This document shows positions 1 to 7,634 of a stretch of DNA of 64,000 bases, in pieces. Positions within the stretch are counted from its first letter, which is position 1; each line of letters starts with the position of its first letter. The DNA comes from JASHVB01 sp035535035 (GTDB lineage Bacteria; Pseudomonadota; Alphaproteobacteria; Acetobacterales; Acetobacteraceae), in NCBI GenBank assembly GCA_035535035.1, contig DATLQW010000081.1, forward strand, positions 1 through 64,000. Direction: 5' to 3'. The position numbers and the translations under genes are program-made. Below the pieces are notes generated by a model. That model saw nothing but the letters and a program-made list of their open reading frames with translations, did no database searches and was not told the origin of the DNA.

Positions 1-466
1 CCGATCCGCATCGGGGGCACAGACGTCGGCCGGAGTCGTGAGTGGATCGTGCATCATGGCGGGACGGATACGGAGCGGTCTTTCGTGGCGGGTTGCGTAG
101 CGCGCATGGCGTGTAGCATGGCGGAGGGTGTGTGTCAATGGGAATAACTGGATATGTCAGAGATACGCACGCGCGCCACGGCTGTGGCGAGGCTCGCCCG
201 GTGGATTGGCCTGGTGGATTGGTTCGGTGGATTGGTTCGGTGGATTGGCCTGGTGATTGGTCCGGTGGATCGGTCCGTGCGGCGGCCCGGGCAGATCGGG
301 CGGTTTCTACATGCACTGCCGGAGTTGCCGGAGCGAGCGGTTCAGGGATCGACCGCACAATCAATGACGAGCGGCACCAAGCCCGCAGGGCCGACGCAAT
401 CCCCCGCGCAAGGCTGACGTTGCATGCCGGCGGCGCTGCCGCTCCAACCACCCGCTGCGAGGCCCC
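1..466. other. Stretch without a supported gene
   Basis: No reading frame here has convincing protein-like composition. All open frames are short, arginine- and glycine-rich and overlap one another on both strands, as expected for random high-GC sequence. The stretch lies downstream of the emrB stop and contains one clear structure, a 13-bp tandem repeat at 200-276. The first 130 bases may belong to the control region of a gene outside the window; nothing firm can be said. Confidence 0.6.
200..276. repeat. Six tandem copies of a 13-bp unit
   Basis: The core GGTGGATTGG followed by a three-base spacer (CCT, TTC or TCC) occurs six times in a row, at 200, 213, 226, 239, 252 and 264. The fifth copy has lost one G and the sixth carries one base change (GGATCGG). 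The unit length is not a multiple of three, so it is unlikely to be a protein repeat. Such short direct repeats can be slippage products or iterated binding sites; which applies here is unknown. Confidence 0.85.
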
Positions 467-2023
467 TCAATGCGCATTTGCGCCCGGCGTCGGCGCGGCC
501 GCCACCTTGCGCAGCAGCGGCACCAGCAACGTCGCGACGATGAAGGCGAGCATGATAGCGCGGAACGCATCGGCGAAGGCCAGCGTCGAGGCTTCCCGAT
601 ACGCGAGGTCCCATAGTTGCTTCAGCGCGGCGTCGTGGCCCGCGGCGGGGCTGCCGGGATACGCGCCGTAGCGCGCGGTCAGGCCCTGCACGAAGCGCTC
701 CATCGCGCCGTTCGCCGGCGTCAAATGGGAGGCGATCGCCTGGAAATGCAGGTTGGTGCGGTTGTTGATGATCGCGGCGCTCACCGCGATGCCGACCGCG
801 CCGCCCAGGTTGCGCATCATGTTGAACAGGCCGCTGGCGTATTTCAGCCGCTCCGGCGGCAGGCTGCCGAGGCCCAGCGTGACGCTCGGCGCCACCGCGA
901 ACACCTGGGGGAAGCCGCGCAGCACCTGCGGCACCAGAAGCTGCCCCGCGCCCCAGTCATGCGTGATGAAGCTGTATTGCCACATCGCGAATCCGAAACT
1001 GGCCAGCCCGAACATCATCAGCCAGCGCGGATCGAACCGGCGCGCCAGCATTACATAGACCGGCGTGCCGATCAGCGACGCGACGCCGGTGGAGAAAATC
1101 GCCAGGCCGATCTGCCAGGCGCTCAGGCCGCGTACATAGCCCAGGAACAGCGGCGTCAGGTAGATCGTCGTGAATATCCCGATGCCGGTGATGAAGGACA
1201 GGAAGCAGCCCAGCGCGAAATTCCGGTTGGTCAGCGCGCGCAGATCGACCACCGGATTGCGAAACGTCAGGCTGCGAACGACGAACAGCACCAGCGCGAT
1301 GCCGGCGATCCACGCGCAGGCGCGGATGGTGGAATCGTCGAACCAGTTCCAGCGCGTGCCTTCCTCCAGCACGTATTCCAGCAGGCCAAGGCCAACTGCC
1401 ATCAACCCGATCCCCGGATAGTCGGCGCCGCGCAGGAGGGAAAGGTCGGGTTTGTCGATGCGCACCGTCAGCGGCACCAGCACGGTGATGATCACGCCGG
1501 GGACAAGGTTGATGTAGAACAGCCAGTGCCAGTTCAGTGTGTCGGTGATCCAGCCGCCGATCACCGGACCCAGCGTTGGCGCCATCGAGGCGATGGTGCC
1601 GACCGCCGCCGCCGAATAGACCCGCCGCGGTCCCTGGAAGAAATAGAACGACGAGGTGAACACAGTCGGGATCATCGATGCGCCCAGCATCCCTTGCAGC
1701 GCGCGAAACGCGATCATGCTGTGGATGTTCCACGCCAGCCCGCACAGCATGCTGGACAGCGTGAAGCCGGCGCAGGAGATGGTGAACAGCCAGCGCGTCG
1801 AAAACACCCTCGTCAGCCAGCCTGACAGCGGGATCATGATGATCTCGGCGATCAGATAGGCGGTCTGCACCCAACTGATCTCGTCCTGCGCCGCGGACAA
1901 TCCGCCGCCGATCTCCTGCAAGGAGGACGCGACGATCTGGATGTCCAGCAGCGCGATGAACATGCCGACGCACATCACCACGAAGGGCAGCACCGAGGGC
2001 TGCTTCGGCGCCACCGCGATCAT
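467..2023 (-). CDS. emrB: DHA2-family MFS multidrug efflux permease (EmrB/QacA type)
   Basis: This 518-residue protein is a proton-driven drug exporter of the 14-helix DHA2 branch of the major facilitator superfamily, acting in the inner membrane with the EmrA-type adaptor encoded just upstream. The sequence is hydrophobic throughout with 14 plausible membrane segments. Family signs are the ALLDIQIV segment in helix 1, WVQTAYLIAE near residue 50, the loop motif G-W-L-T-R-V-F after helix 2 and the helix 5 motif GPVIGGWIT near residue 155. Length matches the family. The ATG overlaps the emrA stop as ATGA (2020-2023), so the two are translationally coupled. It is the last gene of the hxlR-emrA-emrB operon. 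The substrate cannot be read from the sequence. Confidence 0.93.
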   Translation of the reverse strand: MIAVAPKQPSVLPFVVMCVGMFIALLDIQIVASSLQEIGGGLSAAQDEISWVQTAYLIAEIIMIPLSGWLTRVFSTRWLFTISCAGFTLSSMLCGLAWNIHSMIAFRALQGMLGASMIPTVFTSSFYFFQGPRRVYSAAAVGTIASMAPTLGPVIGGWITDTLNWHWLFYINLVPGVIITVLVPLTVRIDKPDLSLLRGADYPGIGLMAVGLGLLEYVLEEGTRWNWFDDSTIRACAWIAGIALVLFVVRSLTFRNPVVDLRALTNRNFALGCFLSFITGIGIFTTIYLTPLFLGYVRGLSAWQIGLAIFSTGVASLIGTPVYVMLARRFDPRWLMMFGLASFGFAMWQYSFITHDWGAGQLLVPQVLRGFPQVFAVAPSVTLGLGSLPPERLKYASGLFNMMRNLGGAVGIAVSAAIINNRTNLHFQAIASHLTPANGAMERFVQGLTARYGAYPGSPAAGHDAALKQLWDLAYREASTLAFADAFRAIMLAFIVATLLVPLLRKVAAAPTPGANAH

Positions 2024-3132
2024 GGCGCGCTGCCCTTGCCGGCGGCGCTGGTATCGACGCTGACCGTGGTGGAGAGGCCAGGCCGCAGCATGCGCAGCGT
2101 CGCGTCGCCGGGGTCCAGCCGGATGCGCACCGGCACACGCTGCACGATTTTCGTAAAGTTGCCGGTGGCGTTCTCTGGTGGAATGACGCTGAACACGGCG
2201 CCGGTGCCCGGAGCGATGCTGGCGAGATGGCCGTGGAATTCATGGTTGGGCAGCACATCCGCCACCACGCTGGCGGCCTGGCCCGGGACCATGCGGCTGA
2301 GCTGGTCTTCCTTGAAATTGGCATCCACCCACAGGCCCGTCGATGGAATCACCGAAACCAGATAGGTGCCGGCCGTGACATAGGCACCGACCTCGGCCGC
2401 GCGGTTGCCGACATAGCCGTCGATCGGCGCACGGATCTCGGTGTATCCCAGGTTGAGCCTGGCGGTCTGCAGATCAGCCCGCGCCTGCGCCACGGCGGCG
2501 TCCGCCTCGGCGATCTGTGCGCTCAGCACCTTAAGCTGCTGCTGCGCGGCCTCCAGCCCGGCGGCGGCGGCGGCGACGGCGGCGCGAGCCTGCACGTCCA
2601 GCGCGCCGGTACGCTGCGCGTCCTGGCGCGAGCCGGCGGCGGTCCGCGCCAGGCTGCGATAGCGGGCAGCGTCGGCCGCGGCGAAGCTCGCCTGCGCGGA
2701 TTTCGCGGCCAGGTCGGCCTGCTGCTGGCGGATGGTGGATTGCTGCAGCACGTACTGCGCGCGCAACCCGTCCAGCGCCGCCGCGCGCGCCGCCAGGACA
2801 GCCTCGGCGCGGTCGAGCGAGGCGCGGTAGTCGCGACCATCGAGGCGGATCAGCGTCTGTCCGGCTCTCACGAACTGGTTGTCCGCCACCAGCACCCGCG
2901 CGACAAAGCCGCTGACATGCGGCGCGACAGCGGTGACGTTGCCGCCGACATAGGCGTCGTCGGTGGTCTGGATGAAGCGTCCCTGGGTCCACCAGTCATA
3001 ACCGTACCAGCCGGCCCCGGCGGCGGCGAGGGCGAGCGCGGCACCGGCCAGCAGAGCGCGGCGCAGCCGGAGGCGGGCCCTGTCCCGGCTGAGGGCAGGC
3101 ACAGTCTCGCGGGCGGTGATGGTGCTAGACAT
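2020..3132 (-). CDS. emrA: HlyD/EmrA-family membrane fusion protein
   Basis: This 370-residue periplasmic adaptor would link the EmrB-type permease to an outer-membrane channel. It has a short cytoplasmic N-terminus, one membrane anchor at about residues 25-47, and then the EmrA hallmark TTDDAYVGGN with the first biotinyl-lipoyl half (around 55-95). An alanine-rich coiled-coil hairpin covers about 100-210, the second lipoyl half begins at IRAPIDGYVGNR, and a beta-barrel region ends the protein. The start at 3132 overlaps the hxlR stop by a few bases, and the stop overlaps the emrB start, so all three genes appear to be one translationally coupled unit. No outer-membrane channel gene is nearby; a TolC-like partner would have to be encoded elsewhere. 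Confidence 0.93.
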   Translation of the reverse strand: MSSTITARETVPALSRDRARLRLRRALLAGAALALAAAGAGWYGYDWWTQGRFIQTTDDAYVGGNVTAVAPHVSGFVARVLVADNQFVRAGQTLIRLDGRDYRASLDRAEAVLAARAAALDGLRAQYVLQQSTIRQQQADLAAKSAQASFAAADAARYRSLARTAAGSRQDAQRTGALDVQARAAVAAAAAGLEAAQQQLKVLSAQIAEADAAVAQARADLQTARLNLGYTEIRAPIDGYVGNRAAEVGAYVTAGTYLVSVIPSTGLWVDANFKEDQLSRMVPGQAASVVADVLPNHEFHGHLASIAPGTGAVFSVIPPENATGNFTKIVQRVPVRIRLDPGDATLRMLRPGLSTTVSVDTSAAGKGSAP

Positions 3133-3643
3133 GGGTGTCTCCCGAGGTTGCCGGGTTGGACTGCCGCGATGCCTCGCGGTCCTTGCGCATGGCCTCGGCG
3201 GCGGCCGGTCCGTAAACGGAGCGGAACGGCGGCTCGGTCAGCTTGCGGCCGGTGCGGCGATCCACCAGGATCGGTTCGGCCAGCTCCCCGGTGTCACCGT
3301 TGACGATCACGACGTTCGGTCCTTCGGGGGCGAAGTGCCGGTTGCCCCAGGCGAGCAACGCCCACAGCACGGGGCGGAAGTCGCGGCCGCGCTCGGTGAG
3401 CAAATACTCGTCGCGCGGCGGGTGTTCGCTGTAGCGGCGGCGTTCCAGCAGGCCGGACTCGACCAGGGCATTCAGCCGCCGGGTCAGCATGTTCGGCGCG
3501 ATGTCCAGACCTTTCTGGAATTGCTCGAAGCGGGTCGCGCCGCGGAAGGCGTCGCGCAGGATCAGGATGCTCCACCATTCCCCGACCCGCTCCAGGCTGC
3601 GGGCGATCGGGCAGGACATGGTCTCAAAGCTCTTGCGTCGCAT
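3125..3643 (-). CDS. HxlR-family winged-helix transcriptional regulator
   Basis: This 172-residue protein carries the HxlR (MarR-like) winged helix: CPIARSLERVGEWW at about 11-24, ILRDAFRGATRFEQF, then IAPNMLTRRLNALVESGLL as recognition helix and a DEYLLTERGRDF wing. The cysteine at residue 11 is the position that senses electrophiles or redox change in several HxlR/HypR relatives, but it is the only cysteine seen here. An extension of about 60 residues after the usual domain end makes it longer than typical 110-130 residue members. It is the first gene of the operon with emrA and emrB and very probably represses it; two TTGCA-N3-TGCAA palindromes overlap its promoter. Confidence 0.92.
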   Translation of the reverse strand: MRRKSFETMSCPIARSLERVGEWWSILILRDAFRGATRFEQFQKGLDIAPNMLTRRLNALVESGLLERRRYSEHPPRDEYLLTERGRDFRPVLWALLAWGNRHFAPEGPNVVIVNGDTGELAEPILVDRRTGRKLTEPPFRSVYGPAAAEAMRKDREASRQSNPATSGDTHV

Positions 3644-3666
3644 GGCGGGTCACCAGGGGATGGTTG

Positions 3667-3712
3667 GTTGCACGATGCAAGTGATATAGAGGTGTGGCTT
3701 GCAGAATGCAAG
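3667..3712 (-). promoter_or_regulatory. hxlR-emrAB promoter with two HxlR-type operators
   Basis: Read on the minus strand, TTGCAT (3706-3711) and TATATC (3683-3688) are separated by exactly 17 bases and form a sigma-70-type promoter 40 to 70 bases upstream of hxlR. A perfect palindrome CTTGCA-GAA-TGCAAG (3698-3712) covers the -35, and a second, TTGCA-CGA-TGCAA (3668-3680), lies just downstream of the -10. Both are followed by the same TGAYAT bases, so the two sites are direct copies about 31 bp apart, three helical turns. This fits a dimeric repressor binding twice. That HxlR itself binds is inferred from position. Confidence 0.75.
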
Positions 3713-3736
3713 TGACATGTGGTGGTCGTCCCGCCG

Positions 3737-3955
3737 ATGGGGCCGGGTGGACTGGCCGCCCTGCCGGACGCGCGGCGCGCCCTGCGGCAAGACGGGATCG
3801 CGGGCGCCGTCAGCACCGCAGTCCTGGCCATTGCCGCGTTCACGACCGGTGGCCTGCTGCTGGCCTGGTGGCGGCCGGTCCGGCGCAACGGAACCCGCAC
3901 TTGTATCGGACCGCTGCTCTCCGTAGCCTGCGACAGGGGCGAGCGGAGGCATTGA
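3737..3955 (+). CDS. Possible small membrane protein
   Basis: This 72-residue frame was not recognised as any family. It has one hydrophobic stretch (roughly residues 25-45, rich in alanine, leucine and threonine, ending in a tryptophan pair) followed by basic residues, so a single membrane helix is possible. Its TGA stop overlaps the ATG of the next gene as TGATG (3953-3957), an arrangement typical of translational coupling. No good ribosome-binding site precedes the ATG, a GTG at 3719 is an alternative start, and other frames are also open here. Treat as tentative. Confidence 0.3.
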   Translation: MGPGGLAALPDARRALRQDGIAGAVSTAVLAIAAFTTGGLLLAWWRPVRRNGTRTCIGPLLSVACDRGERRH

Positions 3956-4536
3956 TGCGGCTGCGCCATGTGGTGCTGGTGTTGCTCGCGGTATTGGCGG
4001 GCGGGGTTGCCGCGCGAGCGGACGACGTCTCCGACCAGATCGACAAGGCAAGCGCCGCGTGGCGCGCGCATGACGGTCAGGGCGCTCTCGCCGCGCTGGA
4101 TGCCGCGGCGAACCTGCTGCGCCAGGCACGCGCGGACGCACTGAGGATGTTGCTCCCGCTGCCGCCGCCCGGCTGGACCGCCGATCCGGCGCAGACCAGC
4201 GCGGTCAGTGCCGAGATGCTGGGCGGTGGCACGTCGGCGAGCCGCGTCTATCACAGCGGCGCGCAACGCGTGCAGGTGCAGATTACCACCGACAGCCCGA
4301 TGCTGCAGGGCATGGCGGCGCTGATCAGCAGCCCTCTGGCCAACGCGTCGGGGGTGAAGACCGTGACGATCGGCGGCCGGCCGGTGTCCTATACCGAAAG
4401 CGACAACGGCTACATGACGTTGGTCGGCGGCAAGATCATCGTGAAGGTGGACGGCAGCAAGGACACGCCGGAACCGACATTGCGCGGCTTCGTCGCCGCG
4501 ATCGACTTCGGGGCGATGGACAAACTGGCGCGCTGA
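3955..4536 (+). CDS. Secreted hypothetical protein
   Basis: This 193-residue protein begins with a clear Sec signal peptide (LRHVVLVLLAVLAGG, cleavage likely after AARA, about residue 23). The mature part starts with a helical section, then a compact domain containing GWTADPAQTSA, the segment VQVQITTDSPML and, near the end, GGKIIVKVDG. The pattern (an amphiphilic measurement-like domain of alternating beta strands) resembles small exported proteins of unknown function found in many proteobacteria; I do not recognise a named family. An in-frame extension upstream to 3694 exists, but the signal peptide and the GAGCGGAGG ribosome-binding site fix the start at 3955. It stands alone, between the efflux operon and a GST gene. 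Confidence 0.75.
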   Translation: MRLRHVVLVLLAVLAGGVAARADDVSDQIDKASAAWRAHDGQGALAALDAAANLLRQARADALRMLLPLPPPGWTADPAQTSAVSAEMLGGGTSASRVYHSGAQRVQVQITTDSPMLQGMAALISSPLANASGVKTVTIGGRPVSYTESDNGYMTLVGGKIIVKVDGSKDTPEPTLRGFVAAIDFGAMDKLAR

Positions 4537-4601
4537 TGCTTGTGCCGCGGTCCGCGCGGCGGCGCTCCGCGGGCAACCCAGCCGAATCGCAACACGGCGG
4601 A

Positions 4602-4621
4602 GCCCCGCGGGTCGCGGGGGC
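4602..4621. terminator. GC-rich hairpin after the secreted-protein gene
   Basis: CCCCGCG (4603-4609) and CGCGGGG (4613-4619) form a perfect seven-pair stem with a GGT loop about 65 bases after the preceding stop codon, extended by one G-C pair at the base. There is no T-tract, so it may act as a weak terminator or RNA-stabilising stem rather than a classic intrinsic terminator. Confidence 0.3.
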
Positions 4622-4748
4622 ATGATCGATGCGCTGCCCGTGACGCCACCGGCGCGCGCCGGACGCAAGGGAATTGGTCCGTGGCCCTCCGCGCGGCGCC
4701 ATGTTAAAAGCGTGAGACTGCCGTCGGAAAGCAATACAGGAGGAAACC

Positions 4749-5354
4749 ATGCTGCGGATACACGGCTCCGCGCGGTCGCGCGCCATCCGTACCTTGTGGA
4801 TGGTCGGGGAGCTTGGGCTGGCGTACGACCATGACGATCTGCTGCCGCGGTCGCCGGGGACGCGGACGCCCGATTATCTGGCGCTGAATCCCAACGCCCG
4901 CGTGCCGACGATCGAGGATGACGGCCTGGTGCTGTCGGAATCGATGGCGATCAACCTGTATCTCGCGAAGAAGCACGGCAGCCCGCTGTATCCGGCCGAT
5001 CCGCGCGCCGAGGCGCTGTGCTGGCAATGGAGTTTCTGGGAGGTCGATCGGCTCGACCGGCAGATCGTCAATTACGCGAACCACAGCTCCGCGTTGCCCG
5101 AGGCGGAACGCAAGCCCGCCATCGCCGAAGCTGCCTGGGCGGAGGTGGTGCCGGCGCTCGACGTGCTGGACGGGGCGCTGCGGCGGTCGGGCTGGCTGGT
5201 GGGCAATGCGTTCAGCGTCGCTGACCTGAACGTCGCCGCGGCCTTGTATCGCGGGTTGAGCATGGATCTCGGCCGCTGGCCGCGTGTGACCGAATGGCTG
5301 CACCGGTGCTGGCAGCGCCCGGCGGCGCAGCACGCGCGGGCGATGCGCGAGTAG
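4749..5354 (+). CDS. Glutathione S-transferase family protein
   Basis: This 201-residue cytosolic protein has the two-domain GST layout. The N-terminal thioredoxin-like half runs from LRIHGSARSRAIRTLW, with the serine after HGSARS in the catalytic region, through NPNARVPTIEDDGLVLSES, the cis-proline and glutathione-binding ESxAI signature at about 51-66. The C-terminal helical half holds the N-capping box region FSVADLNVAAALYRG near 157-171. A strong AGGAGG precedes the ATG. The carboxymuconolactone-decarboxylase-like gene begins 24 bases after its stop on the same strand, so they probably form a two-gene operon for handling electrophilic or aromatic-derived compounds. The substrate is unknown. 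Confidence 0.9.
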   Translation: MLRIHGSARSRAIRTLWMVGELGLAYDHDDLLPRSPGTRTPDYLALNPNARVPTIEDDGLVLSESMAINLYLAKKHGSPLYPADPRAEALCWQWSFWEVDRLDRQIVNYANHSSALPEAERKPAIAEAAWAEVVPALDVLDGALRRSGWLVGNAFSVADLNVAAALYRGLSMDLGRWPRVTEWLHRCWQRPAAQHARAMRE

Positions 5355-5378
5355 CAGCACGACAAAGGAGAGGGGACA

Positions 5379-5939
5379 ATGACCAACGCGCCCACATTCG
5401 GACGCTACGCCGAAATTCCAGTGGACCGGATGACGCCCGAACAACGCGAGGGCTACGATTTTCTTGTGTCCGGCCGCGGGCGGTTACCCGGGCCGTACAA
5501 AGTTTGGGTGCACAATCCGAAGCTGGCGCATGCGGCGGCGCCGCTCGGCGGCCATTTCACGCCCGGCCAGTCGTCGCTGTCGGAGCGCGAGCGCGAGATC
5601 GCGGTGCTGGTCATCACCGGCAAGTGGCGCTCCGCCTACCCGAACGCAGCGCATGAGAAGCGTGGCAAGGAGGTCGGGCTGCCGGACGCGTCGGTGGAAG
5701 CGATCGTCGCCGGCCTGCCGGCGTCATTCGCCGATGCGCGAGAGCAGATTGTGTACGAAGTGGCGATGGCGCTGGCCGGCGAACGGCTGGTGCCGCAGGG
5801 GTTGTACGAGCGCGCGGTCGCGGTGCTCGGGCATGTCAGCATCACCGACATGATCGTGCTGATGGGTTATTATACGTGCGTGTCGCTGACGATGAATTTC
5901 TACGGCGTGCCGCCTGGAAGCCCCGGCATGGCCCGATGA
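5379..5939 (+). CDS. Carboxymuconolactone decarboxylase (CMD/AhpD-like) family protein
   Basis: This 186-residue helical protein matches the CMD/AhpD fold. The segment SLSEREREIAVLVITGKWRS (about 67-86) is the family helix, followed by the H-E-x(3)-G motif region AAHEKRGKEVGL near 90-101 and a C-terminal helix pair. The AhpD thiol pair CxxC is absent, so peroxidase-type redox activity is unlikely; it fits better with the decarboxylase/isomerase-like members whose real reactions are mostly unassigned. An AGGAGAGG precedes the ATG. It shares a strand and probably a transcript with the GST gene, and a strong hairpin follows its stop. Confidence 0.87.
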   Translation: MTNAPTFGRYAEIPVDRMTPEQREGYDFLVSGRGRLPGPYKVWVHNPKLAHAAAPLGGHFTPGQSSLSEREREIAVLVITGKWRSAYPNAAHEKRGKEVGLPDASVEAIVAGLPASFADAREQIVYEVAMALAGERLVPQGLYERAVAVLGHVSITDMIVLMGYYTCVSLTMNFYGVPPGSPGMAR

Positions 5940-5983
5940 GCAGGAGACCTCTCCCGCTGCGCGGGAGAGGTTTACGCCTGCTC
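5938..5983. terminator. Bidirectional terminator-like palindrome between convergent genes
   Basis: A perfect 11-bp stem ACCTCTCCCGC/GCGGGAGAGGT (5947-5957 and 5961-5971, loop TGC) is nested inside an outer pair GAGCAGG/CCTGCTC (5938-5944 and 5977-5983). It fills the 45-bp gap between two convergent genes, as expected for a shared terminator. The CTCTCCC/GGGAGAG core recurs in intergenic spots of this window (for example 44370-44394), so it may also belong to a dispersed palindromic repeat family. Confidence 0.65.
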
Positions 5984-5984
5984 G

Positions 5985-7469
5985 CTATTCCGCGGCTGCC
6001 CGCACCGGCGTCGCGTTGTTCGCTTCCGCCAGCACGGCGGCAGCCTCCTTAGCCACTACCGTGCCTTCGAAGAACTTCGGATTCTGGGTACCCCACAGCC
6101 GCACCGCGTTGGCGAAGGTGAAGTCGCGGAAATTCGCCTCCGTCAGCAGCCCGTCCTCCACCAGCTCGTACGCTTCCGGCAGCGGATCGCGCATGTCGAT
6201 CACGTCGAAATGGCCGATGTCGGAGCTGTAGATCGCGTTGATCTGCGCGCCGAACGGGTTGCCCTTGCTGAACGCCCAGGCGTTGGTGCGGTCGTCCGCC
6301 TCGCAGCCGAAATAGAACGGCGTGACGAACAGGTCGCGCCAGTCCTCCTTGCGGGTAATCTTGCAGGCGGCGAAGTCGTCAAGGTCGTCCAGCCCGCCGG
6401 TCAGGCGCGCCAGTTCGGGATCCGGCCAGCCATCCTGCTTGCGCAGCACCGCGGCGATGTCTTCGTAGCCGTGCTTCTCGACCAGGCTCAACAGCAGCTT
6501 GCGGTCGAGCTTGTCCGGGTGCATGTGGTCCAGCGCCTTGCGGTTGCGCCGCTCCCAGTGTTCGAGGAAGTCGCCGAACAACTGGCAGCCCCAGCCGACG
6601 CCGCCTTCGAGGAAGGCAAAGCGGAGATTCGGGAAGCGCCGCGTCACGCCGCCGAGGAAGATGGCCTTGGCGGTGGCGTGGCCGGCGGCGGCGAAATGGC
6701 CGATGTGGTTGTACACGAAGTTGGTCGGCGACAGCCGCAGGCCGAAATTGTTGCCGCTGCTGTGGAAGGTCGGCGCGATGCCGAGCTCCTCGCACTTCGC
6801 CCAGACCGGATCGTAGTTGTAGTCGCTGTCGATGCCGATCACGTCCTGCCAGACCGCCAGGCGCGTCGCATCCTGGTCGCCGGACGCGACCGACGCCACG
6901 TGGCGCGGCAGCACGCTGCCGAACATGCCGGCCTTCGCGCCGAGCTGCCCGGTGGCGTATTCGAGTTCGGCGATCGCTTCGTCCGGCGAGTGCATCGGAA
7001 TGATCGCCGCGGGTGTCATGCGGTCGCCGAGATCGCGGAAATATTCCGCCGACACGATGTTGTAGGCGCGGATGACGGCGCGTCGCGTCGCGTCGTCGCT
7101 GATTTTCGGCAGCCGCAGGCCGGCGGTGGGATAGACGACGGCGAAGTCCGAGCCGATTTCGTCGAGCCGCTCATACAGCATCCGCGGCATCATCGCGGTG
7201 GCGCGGTCGAGCGTGTTCTCGGTCTGCCGGGTCCAGAAGCCCGGCTGGGGAACGCGCCGCCGGCGCCGCTCGGCCACCGACATGTTCAGCGCGTCGCGCG
7301 TCGTCTTCATGGCGGCGAGGAACCCGTCCGCCGCCTTGTCGCCGCCGACCTTGCGCATCCTTTCGCTGAACACCGGTTCGTATTCGACCCAGTGTCCGTC
7401 ACCATCAATAACAGGATGCTTGAGGTGGGAATGGATCTGCGCGGGACTCTGATGGCCGTGGGCGCTCAT
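5985..7469 (-). CDS. Amidohydrolase family protein (ACMSD/amidohydrolase-2 type)
   Basis: This 494-residue protein is a TIM-barrel metal-dependent hydrolase or decarboxylase of the amidohydrolase_2 group. Metal-binding features are VIDGDGHWVEYEP near residue 20 (the usual first metal motif D-x-H), the histidine in APTFHSSG near 232, NHIGHFAAAG near 250, and the aspartate in YSSDIGHFD near 418. The FLEGGVGWGCQL segment is typical of this subgroup. Length agrees with the larger members of the group. A strong AGGAGG lies seven bases before the ATG. Its gene is divergent from the polyprenyl synthase gene and convergent with the CMD-like gene. The substrate is not predictable; aromatic acid breakdown is common for the group. 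Confidence 0.85.
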   Translation of the reverse strand: MSAHGHQSPAQIHSHLKHPVIDGDGHWVEYEPVFSERMRKVGGDKAADGFLAAMKTTRDALNMSVAERRRRRVPQPGFWTRQTENTLDRATAMMPRMLYERLDEIGSDFAVVYPTAGLRLPKISDDATRRAVIRAYNIVSAEYFRDLGDRMTPAAIIPMHSPDEAIAELEYATGQLGAKAGMFGSVLPRHVASVASGDQDATRLAVWQDVIGIDSDYNYDPVWAKCEELGIAPTFHSSGNNFGLRLSPTNFVYNHIGHFAAAGHATAKAIFLGGVTRRFPNLRFAFLEGGVGWGCQLFGDFLEHWERRNRKALDHMHPDKLDRKLLLSLVEKHGYEDIAAVLRKQDGWPDPELARLTGGLDDLDDFAACKITRKEDWRDLFVTPFYFGCEADDRTNAWAFSKGNPFGAQINAIYSSDIGHFDVIDMRDPLPEAYELVEDGLLTEANFRDFTFANAVRLWGTQNPKFFEGTVVAKEAAAVLAEANNATPVRAAAE

Positions 7470-7634
7470 GGTTGCTTCCTCCTGACGATGACGGTTAACT
7501 CCGGCACGGTGTTTTCCGGGAGGCTAGAACCGGCGGAAGGATCGAGTCAAACCGTCCCCGGCCGGTCGCTGGCTTGACCCTGTTTCGGCGCCGCCGATAT
7601 GGTGCCGATGCCCCACAAGGAAGCCGCCCGGAAA

